From assembly GCA_003326195.1 (NCBI GenBank), contig LXQE01000189.1, positions 18,391-56,120 of the forward strand: a stretch of 37,730 nucleotides of DNA, written 5' to 3'. Positions 9,361-16,256 of this stretch are shown here, one piece after another. This DNA is from Nostoc punctiforme NIES-2108 (GTDB taxonomy: Bacteria; Cyanobacteriota; Cyanobacteriia; Cyanobacteriales; Nostocaceae). The position numbers and the translations under genes are program-made. The notes beneath the pieces are model-generated. The model did not search any database, was not told the DNA's origin, and saw only the letters and a program-made list of their open reading frames with translations. Every line of letters starts with the position of its first letter. Within the stretch, counting starts at the first letter, position 1.

Positions 9361-9397
9361 GGAAGAATATCTTCCTATAACAGAGATGTTCGACTAC

Positions 9398-10228
9398 TTA
9401 GCAGGAAAGATTTTCGCCAGGTGATACCCCCAACCTCTGGCAAAAATCCAGATAAAAATTGATTCGATTTTGGGCTTCCTGTCTGCCTTCTGGGGACGCA
9501 TTAACTCCACATTCGATGCCACCATTGATGATGAAGATTGTCATGCCGAAACCGGAGTTGCGGATAGCGTCGTGGCACGATGTCATCCAGAACCACAGGG
9601 CGGTCATGAAGGAAATAGCGCTATCTGTTGAGACCAAATCAGGGTTATTGAGCAGATCAATACCGAGAGCCGCCCCACATGTGGCATAGTTGTAGTTCCA
9701 CGACAACTGGATCGGTCCGCGACCGTGATAGGTTTTACCCTGCACACACGGATAGGTTGTGGGATCGCAGTAGTTACCCCATACTGCTGTGTTCAGTTCA
9801 TCAATGTATTGTAAAAAACCCGTCTCTTGGGCAACATTTGCCAGGAATGCAGCCGCCTCACGTCTGCATTGTTCGTCCGATCCTTCATTGCAGAAGCTTG
9901 GGTATTTCTGCGTGGCGGTCACTAGACCGTCGTAGGAGTAAAAACCATTTCGGTTTGGGAATATAGCCTCGAAGGTTTGGCGCGATACAATACTTGCGAA
10001 ACCATTGCCATTGCCTGTTGGGGGAGGGGGTGGTGGAGTGACAGACCCGTTAGGAATGCAGATTTCTTGACCTACCTGTAAATTTGAGGTATCCGCATCT
10101 GTGAAGGGAGTACCATCTGGTTTGAGAATCTCACGCCAACGGTTACCATCACCTAATTGTTGTTGGGCAATAATAAAAAGTGTGTCTCCTGCTTTAATAA
10201 TGTATGAATTACCGAGTGTACAAGACAT
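9398..10228 (-). CDS. LysM-GH19 chitinase-like glycoside hydrolase
   Basis: 276 residues. An N-terminal LysM domain (about 8-60: YIIKAGDTLFIIAQQQLGDG, LQVGQEICIPNG) is joined by a Pro-rich linker (PPPPPP, 65-70) to a GH19 domain (about 78-265). Catalytic candidates are Glu135 in NVAQETGFL and Glu144 in YIDELN; GRGPIQLSWNYNY is the classic substrate-groove motif. GH19 enzymes cleave chitin or, in many bacteria and phages, peptidoglycan; with LysM, peptidoglycan is likely. There is no signal peptide: LysM begins within ten residues of the start, so export would be non-classical. Upstream is a small helical protein. A broken duplicate of its 5' end lies just downstream. Confidence 0.9.
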   Translation of the reverse strand: MSCTLGNSYIIKAGDTLFIIAQQQLGDGNRWREILKPDGTPFTDADTSNLQVGQEICIPNGSVTPPPPPPTGNGNGFASIVSRQTFEAIFPNRNGFYSYDGLVTATQKYPSFCNEGSDEQCRREAAAFLANVAQETGFLQYIDELNTAVWGNYCDPTTYPCVQGKTYHGRGPIQLSWNYNYATCGAALGIDLLNNPDLVSTDSAISFMTALWFWMTSCHDAIRNSGFGMTIFIINGGIECGVNASPEGRQEAQNRINFYLDFCQRLGVSPGENLSC

Positions 10229-10300
10229 AAATCAACTCCGAAAAATGAAATTCTAGAATTGCCGAAAAAACTTAAGATAGATTAAGTTCAGCAATTAGGG

Positions 10301-10708
10301 CTAAATATTTGCAGTCACTCCAGTTTGAATCGCAAGAATTATGCCAGTTGCAATACGAGTTACCTCAGCAATACTTTGCAAGAAATTATGAAAATCTTGA
10401 ATTTTTTGTGTAGCTTTTTTAAGGTTATCTGTTGCTATTCCAATTTTTGAGGCAGGACTATCTTTGTCAGTATTTAATAAAACATCAAGCTTCATATTCA
10501 TAATCAAGCCTGATAATTTTCTTGATTTGATCTCCAGCTTCTGCAATTCTCCTACAGCCTCATTAAATTGGCTTTGAGAAAGATTTCCTGAATCATGTTC
10601 TTTCTCTACTCTATTCATTACCTCCTCATATCTTTGTAACATCTCCGAGCTAATTAATTCGAGGTCATCTTTAGTTAACTGCTTAGTAGTGGGAGTTCCA
10701 GTTGTCAT
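10301..10708 (-). CDS. Small helical protein with hydrophobic C-terminus
   Basis: 135 residues, not recognised. It is almost entirely helical and charged, with coiled-coil-like heptads about 12-110 (LISSEMLQRYEEVMNRVEKE, LQKLEIKSRKLSGLIMNM), then a hydrophobic end (VTRIATGIILAIQTGV) that could insert in a membrane. GAAGGAAT lies upstream of the ATG. It lies 72 bp before the chitinase gene on the same strand, and the lipoprotein gene lies 214 bp upstream, suggesting a common function. A role in delivery or membrane contact is only an inference. Confidence 0.65.
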   Translation of the reverse strand: MTTGTPTTKQLTKDDLELISSEMLQRYEEVMNRVEKEHDSGNLSQSQFNEAVGELQKLEIKSRKLSGLIMNMKLDVLLNTDKDSPASKIGIATDNLKKATQKIQDFHNFLQSIAEVTRIATGIILAIQTGVTANI

Positions 10709-10922
10709 AATCTTATTCCTTCTAGTTGTTTGTAACTATTTATTGTTCCGGTACGTTAATCTAAAAATACCCAATCAAGTAGGTATCTATAGCTATTAGA
10801 GATTTTTTAATTTTGGCAATTCTATATTTATGAGTAAGTAATATACACCCAATAATAAGGAATTATTTATTTTAAAAAATGACTATTTTCTTGAAGTTTA
10901 AGTTCTGCCCATACTCGGCACT

Positions 10923-12065
10923 TCAATCTTGATTGGTTGAACTAGATTGTTGTTTGATGTGTGCAAGTAGAGGCATTACTTTGCTGTTATATGCTTTTGC
11001 AACCTTTCTTATCTGTTCTAACTCAGATTGACTGATCTCCTGATTCAGAGAATCAGTTCCTGGAGTTTTCATAGTTATTATATTACTGCTATTTCTAGCA
11101 AAGTACTTATTGCATTTAGCTGTTAACTCAGGTGAGAGATTATCCTTTCCATCATTAAAAATACGTTTGAGGTCTGCATGAGCAGCAGCAGTTGTCTGGA
11201 TAAGAGTCACATAAGCTGCTCCAGTATTCTTTTTACTAATAACCTTTGATATCTCATCTTGCATATCACGATCACGCTTTAATTGTGTGTCTTGTAATGA
11301 AGTAAAAACTTCAGGAGAATCAGAGTTGAGAAGCAGATTTGTCTTATCAGTCAAAGGTGAACGATATGCTCCGAAATAACGTGTTATCGAATCAATTTCA
11401 TCATCAAGAAGCGCTTTTACATAGAGTTCATCAATAAAACTCGCTAAACCTGCAGAGTAGGTTTGAATATCTTTGTCAGTACAAACTATGGCAGCCTTGA
11501 GGTTTTTTCGCCGGAAATTACCCAAGAATAAATTTGTTAAAAATGTCGCTATATTTACCCCAGTGTCAATTGTGTTTTGCTTAAACTGAAATGGTGGTGA
11601 GTTCTTAGTTTGAACTTTCAACCCTTGTAATGCTGTACCAATTTCTTCAAACTCCGTTTTTACTGTATTTCTGTCTTCTGTTGCAAGCGATCCTATGGCC
11701 CCTACGTACTCAACAATAACTTCACCAGCTATTTTAGTTCGTACTGAATTTGGTCGGAACATCGTATCACAATCCTTTATGGCATCCCTCATATTTTGCC
11801 GAGTCTCAGAGGTACCGAGAGCAAGCCAAGTGCTTGAACGAGTACAAGAGTTGTAAATATCGTCAGCAACAGCAGTATTTAATTGCTCAAGTGCATTCGA
11901 TGCGTCACCAAATCCTTTAGCAGTTTTAATATCGCTACTTGTGCAACTACTTAAAACCAGAGATGCTGGAATTAAAGTAAGAAAAATTTTGATTTTTAAA
12001 AAAGTTGTTTTTTCTAAAGTTTTCTTTTTTTCTATCTTATGCTTGGCGAGGAATTGGTGATTCAT
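10923..12065 (-). CDS. Predicted lipoprotein of unknown function
   Basis: 380 residues. The N-terminus is basic and long (KHKIEKKKTLEKTTFLKIK), followed by a hydrophobic run and the lipobox LVLSSC with Cys41, so the mature protein should be lipid-anchored. The remainder is mainly helical with two further hydrophobic patches (about 160-175 IATFLTNLFLGNF) and a Ser/Asn/Gln-rich tail. Cys pairs (NSC, KDC, IVC, AKC) could form periplasmic disulfides. I recognise no domain. It is the first gene of a minus-strand row with the small helical protein and the chitinase. Confidence 0.75.
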   Translation of the reverse strand: MNHQFLAKHKIEKKKTLEKTTFLKIKIFLTLIPASLVLSSCTSSDIKTAKGFGDASNALEQLNTAVADDIYNSCTRSSTWLALGTSETRQNMRDAIKDCDTMFRPNSVRTKIAGEVIVEYVGAIGSLATEDRNTVKTEFEEIGTALQGLKVQTKNSPPFQFKQNTIDTGVNIATFLTNLFLGNFRRKNLKAAIVCTDKDIQTYSAGLASFIDELYVKALLDDEIDSITRYFGAYRSPLTDKTNLLLNSDSPEVFTSLQDTQLKRDRDMQDEISKVISKKNTGAAYVTLIQTTAAAHADLKRIFNDGKDNLSPELTAKCNKYFARNSSNIITMKTPGTDSLNQEISQSELEQIRKVAKAYNSKVMPLLAHIKQQSSSTNQD

Positions 12066-12486
12066 AATAATTTGTACTTTTGCTTTACAGTTTTGTAGTC
12101 AAGCTGCTCTGGTAGAGGCGATCGCAAACCTGTTAGAATTATCCCTCTTTAAAGAAACAAGGCAGGAAGCAGAAGGCAGAAGGGAAGAGGATTTGACTTG
12201 TTTCTTCCATCCATAACGGAAGCGAACGCGTCCGTAAACAGCTTCTGTCAGTTTCGTGAACCTAAAATTTGAAACCTTTATTTAACAGGTTTTTAGCAAT
12301 TTTTTATTAATAGATTGCTAAAATCTTTAACATATCTAAATTTGAAAATTAGTAAATTGTTTTTGTGATTCTTAATTTGAGACAAGAGGCATAAGTTAAA
12401 AAGATATTAGATTGTGAGTGCTACCGAATCACTGGAATTGCAAGCTTCAATTTAAATTTATCTTAGTGTTATTCCTTGACATCTTC
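12066..12486. other. Intergenic region before the TOMM promoter
   Basis: Divergent spacer between the lipoprotein gene and the TOMM operon. It has a HIP1 site near 12119, a purine-rich GGCAG/AAGGCAG stretch (12161-12190) of a kind common between cyanobacterial genes, and AT-rich DNA. No gene seen. Confidence 0.5.
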
Positions 12487-12609
12487 ATATATTTATCAAA
12501 CAATACTGCATACTGGCTTACTGCCTGAGAATTACTGACTTGTTTCTGACTTGTGACTGACTTTTAATGTATTACTGGTAAAATTTACACAGTCGTAATA
12601 AAACGTGCT
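12487..12609 (+). promoter_or_regulatory. TOMM operon promoter with three phased direct repeats
   Basis: Three 8-bp units CTGACTTG (12535), CTGACTTG (12546) and CTGACTTT (12557) are spaced exactly 11 bp apart, with a related CTGGCTTA at 12513, two turns upstream. A -10-like TAAAAT lies at 12579-12584, 14 bp after the last unit, and the ATG at 12610. This layout (8-bp repeats with 3-bp gaps, standing in for a -35) is that of Pho-box-type sites bound by OmpR/PhoB-family regulators, although the unit differs from the cyanobacterial Pho box I know. The whole block is repeated at 36262 and 6884. Confidence 0.65.
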
Positions 12610-13917
12610 ATGCCAAGATCGCTCAGGGTTCGTCAGGAGTGCATTCAGAAAGTAAAACTGGCACTCAAGCGTAATGGTTATCCCAGTCAAAGAGTTTTGG
12701 CTGAAGATGTAGACTTGGCCTTAGCCACAGTCAGTAACTTTCTCACAGGTAAACCCGTTGACTACACAACTTTTGAAGAACTTTGTCGCAGATTGGGACT
12801 GGACTGGAGTGAAATCGCCAATCTAGATTTTGAGTTCTCATCCCAAACTATAGACAAAAATACTAAAACCCTTGAGTTGAGCAATGTCAACGAGGATATG
12901 TCGCCTCGCTACCCCAGCGGCTCAGTCCCTCTAGGCTCCCCTTTTTACATAGAACGCGCTTCCCTTAAGGAGATCGATCGAGAAATCAGAAAATCAGGAG
13001 CCTTAGTGCGGATTAAAGCTCCTAGAGAAATGGGCAAGACTTCACTGCTACTAAGGATTCTCGACTCTGCTAAACGCCTGGGCTACTGCACCGTAAGCCT
13101 AAATCTAGACCAAGTTGACCAAGCAATCTTGAGCGATTTGAATAAATTTTTGCGCTGGCTGTGTACTAATGCTGCTCGCCAGCTTCAGCTAAAACCGAAG
13201 CTAGACGAGTATTGGGATGAGGATTTAGGAAGCAAAATTAGCTGTACTTCCTATTTGCAAGACTATATACTAAAAGAAATTTCGACTCCCCTAGTCTTGG
13301 CGTTGGATGAAGTGAATCAGATTTTTGAGCATCCTGAAGTAGCAAAGGATTTTCTACCTCTGCTGCGCTCCTGGTATGAAGAGGCCAAAACACTGCCTAT
13401 CTGGCAAAAGCTCCGCTTGATCGTGGTTCACTCGACGGAAATTTACGTTCCCCTCGATCTTAACCAGTCACCGTTCAATGTGGGGTTGCCGATTCAGTTA
13501 AAGAATTTTAGCAAGGAGGAGGTACAGCAGTTAGCTCAATGCTACGGGCTTAACTGGGAAGATGGCGAGGAAGTTAGGCAACTAATGGACATGGTCGGGG
13601 GACATCCCGCACTAGTGCAAATTGCTCTCTATCACCTTAGTCATGGAGATATAACTTTCGAGCAATTGCTGGAAACTGCTCCCACATCTACCGGAATTTA
13701 TTCTCATCACTTGCAGCGACATTTGATCACGCTGCAAGAACAACCAGAATTAGCCAGTACCCTTTATGGAGTCATAAGTGCTACTGAACCTGTATATTTA
13801 GATTGTATGCTGTCTTATAAGTTAAGTAGTTTGGGGCTGATTATTCAATTAGGACATAAAACAGTACCGACTTGTGAGTTGTATCGATCTTTTTTTGAAA
13901 ATCAACAAAGAAGGTAA
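12610..13917 (+). CDS. HTH and AAA-like ATPase domain protein
   Basis: 435 residues. The first 70 are an Xre-like helix-turn-helix (SQRVLAEDVDLALATVSNFL), a start common to a family of cyanobacterial HTH-AAA and HTH-WD40 proteins. From about 95 there is an AAA-like (AAA_35-type) ATPase: GSPFYIERASLKEIDREI, Walker A APREMGKTSLL (about 135-145) and Walker B LVLALDEVNQIF (about 230). The same ATPase domain ends the giant kinase at 19873. Its stop codon is one base before the DyP start, so the two are probably translationally coupled, placing this protein in the TOMM operon as a likely regulator or signalling ATPase. A broken copy of its promoter and first 30 codons is at 36385. Confidence 0.85.
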   Translation: MPRSLRVRQECIQKVKLALKRNGYPSQRVLAEDVDLALATVSNFLTGKPVDYTTFEELCRRLGLDWSEIANLDFEFSSQTIDKNTKTLELSNVNEDMSPRYPSGSVPLGSPFYIERASLKEIDREIRKSGALVRIKAPREMGKTSLLLRILDSAKRLGYCTVSLNLDQVDQAILSDLNKFLRWLCTNAARQLQLKPKLDEYWDEDLGSKISCTSYLQDYILKEISTPLVLALDEVNQIFEHPEVAKDFLPLLRSWYEEAKTLPIWQKLRLIVVHSTEIYVPLDLNQSPFNVGLPIQLKNFSKEEVQQLAQCYGLNWEDGEEVRQLMDMVGGHPALVQIALYHLSHGDITFEQLLETAPTSTGIYSHHLQRHLITLQEQPELASTLYGVISATEPVYLDCMLSYKLSSLGLIIQLGHKTVPTCELYRSFFENQQRR

Positions 13918-13918
13918 T

Positions 13919-15562
13919 ATGAGCAATCCTGATAATAATTTAGAGCAGTACGAAAAGCTTATTAATAACTCAGAGCCTATTAATATAGACGATCCAGCTT
14001 ATGAGCAGATTTTAAAAGATTTGCAAGGAGGAATAATCAAAAGTTATGGACGAAACTACTCTTTATATATCTTCATTCAGTTTGATAATGAAAAAGCAAA
14101 AGACGTGAAACAATGGATTCAGGATCAAGCCAAGAATATTACGTCTACATCGAAGCAATTGAAGCACACAGAAACTTATAAAAAGATGAGACAACAGGAT
14201 CCCAGTTTTTCAGGGGAACTGTGTAAAAATTTCTTTCTATCTTATCAAGGTTATAAGACTCTTGGATTTGATCCTACTAATCCAAAGCCTGATGATCAAG
14301 GTAATAAAAAATCAAAATTGGATGATAGCGATTTCAAAGGTGGTATGAAGTGTGATTGGGAAACAACCTATCGCCCAACTGATAACACTCCAACAGATTA
14401 TTGGTATAATCCCCCAGAAAATTGGGATATTGGCAAGGTTCACATCGATGCATTAATTTTACTAGCTCATAATTGCTTGGAATATCTGAAAAAAGAGGCA
14501 AATAGTATTATCGATAAATGCGAAGAATTTGGGAAGGTTGTAGCCTGTGAAGCCGGATATATCTTGAAAGATTCCAACGATAAAACTAAATCACTATCTA
14601 TCGGCCCTTTTGGTTTTGCAGATAGTATTAGTCAGCCTTTGTTTCTCAAAAAAGATTACGACAACTACTGCAAAAATCAGAACATTGAACAGTGGGATCC
14701 CAAAGCTAGTCTGAATCTGGTTCTTGCCAAGGATCCTTTTGGTGAGCCGTATAGCTATGGTAGCTACTGTGTTTGGCAAAAGCTTGAAACATGTCTCGAA
14801 CGTTTTGAACAAAAAGTGGGCGAACTTGCAAATTGCCTTAAATCTGATCGCGAAAGGGCTAGTGCCTTAGTTATAGGACGATTTAAAGATGGAACACCGC
14901 TCGATCTTTCTGACCTCCCTAATCAAAACGATGGGAGTTCAATCGCAAATAGTTTCAATTATGCTGATGATTTTCATGGGAGTAAGTGTCCCATTCAAGC
15001 ACATATTCGGAAAGTTAATCCTCGTAAAGATAAAACAGAGCAAAATAAAGATCAAACAGAGGTAGAAGAATCCCGCCGAACTAATAGCCGGATTGTTCGT
15101 GCGGGGAGAATCTACTTTGACAATTCAAACGCACTGCAAACCTCAAATATGTCACAGCTATGTTTAAATAAGCTGGATTATTTAAATGAAGTGAGTAAAC
15201 AGTCATTAGAAAAAAATATAGCAAGTATCAGCGGATTACTTTTTGTCTGTTTTCAAAAAAGTATTCATGGTCAATTTCAAAAGCTACAACAAGATTGGGC
15301 AGATGATAGAAACTTTCCAAAAAATCAAGATTCAATTTATCTTGATCCAGTTATAGGTCATCCAGTCACTAAGCGTCTCCTAGATCCTCTTAAAGAGCAG
15401 AAATGGCCCCCAAAGTGGAATAGTGGCGATTCTGAGGATGATTTTACTCCTTACCTATTTTATAATTGTGTAAGAAATAAAGGTGGCGAATTCTTCTTTG
15501 CTCCGAGTATTAGTTTTCTTGAAAATATCGCTATTGATTGTATAAAATCTTTACAGAATTGA
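13919..15562 (+). CDS. DyP-type heme peroxidase
   Basis: 547 residues from ATG 13919, preferred over an upstream in-frame start because AAGAAGG lies just before it and the upstream start would overlap the previous gene. DyP family marks in order: distal Asp235 in FGFADSISQP (the GxxDG motif with the last Gly replaced by Ser), GSYCVWQKLE, GRFKDGTPLDL, proximal heme ligand His362 in CPIQAHIRKVNPR, distal Arg in SRIVRAGRIYF, and GLLFVCFQKSIHGQFQKLQQ. All key heme residues are present. Length fits the larger DyP subgroups. I see no Tat or Sec signal and no encapsulin-targeting tail, so it should be cytoplasmic. Ten bases separate it from the leader-like protein; a role in oxidative tailoring of the RiPP is an inference. 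Confidence 0.9.
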   Translation: MSNPDNNLEQYEKLINNSEPINIDDPAYEQILKDLQGGIIKSYGRNYSLYIFIQFDNEKAKDVKQWIQDQAKNITSTSKQLKHTETYKKMRQQDPSFSGELCKNFFLSYQGYKTLGFDPTNPKPDDQGNKKSKLDDSDFKGGMKCDWETTYRPTDNTPTDYWYNPPENWDIGKVHIDALILLAHNCLEYLKKEANSIIDKCEEFGKVVACEAGYILKDSNDKTKSLSIGPFGFADSISQPLFLKKDYDNYCKNQNIEQWDPKASLNLVLAKDPFGEPYSYGSYCVWQKLETCLERFEQKVGELANCLKSDRERASALVIGRFKDGTPLDLSDLPNQNDGSSIANSFNYADDFHGSKCPIQAHIRKVNPRKDKTEQNKDQTEVEESRRTNSRIVRAGRIYFDNSNALQTSNMSQLCLNKLDYLNEVSKQSLEKNIASISGLLFVCFQKSIHGQFQKLQQDWADDRNFPKNQDSIYLDPVIGHPVTKRLLDPLKEQKWPPKWNSGDSEDDFTPYLFYNCVRNKGGEFFFAPSISFLENIAIDCIKSLQN

Positions 15563-15572
15563 AAGGTAGATT

Positions 15573-16187
15573 ATGAAAAATTTTTCTGAATTCCTTCCTA
15601 CTTCTCCTAACAAGAGAACAACAAGAGCTAGTTGGAGCCGAGTAATAGCTTTCGCTTGGTTACATCCAAATGTTTTGAAAGACCTGAGGAAAGATCCAAA
15701 AAACACGATAATGAAACTTGCAGGAGAAGCAAGCCCTCCTTATACGGGTGTAGACGAAGTAGATCATTACACAAAAGACTCCGCAGTGAATATTATGAAT
15801 GAAACGGATAACGATCCATTGGAGCCGTATAGGGGCTATCTGCCAATTCCCGATCCAGTAAGAGGATTAGAGAAATTAGACGACAGTGAACTGGAGGGCT
15901 TGTTGGAAAAAGGGATAACAGGGATACTTAAATTCGATGAAAACGCAAAGTTATGGAAAGATGAATTGAAGGCAGCGTGGACTAATTCCGCTAAATTAAA
16001 AGCAATCCGGCAAGATCCGCTTGATAATCTAATACATAAAGATGAACTGTTGAAGGGCGATTACGGTATATTCCCATTACCTGATCGACCACTTAGTTTA
16101 CAAAGATTAGACATAAATGAGTTAGAAACGTTCATCGGCGAAGGGAAGATGGATCATTTAGGAGGAATATTTTTAATTGGATCTTGA
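15573..16187 (+). CDS. Tandem nitrile-hydratase-leader-like protein (putative TOMM precursor)
   Basis: 204 residues, with two similar halves (about 20-117 and 125-197). Each has an aromatic helix start (IAFAWLHPNVLKDLRKDP / LKAAWTNSAKLKAIRQDP), then GYLPIPD / GIFPLPD, then LEKLDDSELEGLLEKG / LQRLDINELETFIGEG. This order matches the nitrile-hydratase-alpha-like leader (NHLP), whose end is typically LPxxP..LSDxELExVAGG. Burkholderia TOMM systems carry paired precursors of this type (BMA_0021/BMA_0022); here the pair would be fused. Oddly the protein has no cysteine, and the 14-residue end GKMDHLGGIFLIGS offers only a terminal Ser to a cyclodehydratase. It may be a true precursor with unusual chemistry, or a scaffold/leader in trans. 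It lies between the peroxidase and the YcaO enzyme. Confidence 0.65.
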   Translation: MKNFSEFLPTSPNKRTTRASWSRVIAFAWLHPNVLKDLRKDPKNTIMKLAGEASPPYTGVDEVDHYTKDSAVNIMNETDNDPLEPYRGYLPIPDPVRGLEKLDDSELEGLLEKGITGILKFDENAKLWKDELKAAWTNSAKLKAIRQDPLDNLIHKDELLKGDYGIFPLPDRPLSLQRLDINELETFIGEGKMDHLGGIFLIGS

Positions 16188-16256
16188 TAGATTTAGTATA
16201 ACTTAAAGTGGCAGTGGCTTTGCTTTTCTTTTTCCATTCCTCAAATAGGCGGTTAA

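Noticed and set aside
12161..12190. Purine-rich GGCAG/AAGGCAG repeats
   Set aside because: A widespread type of intergenic repeat in cyanobacteria; nothing specific here.
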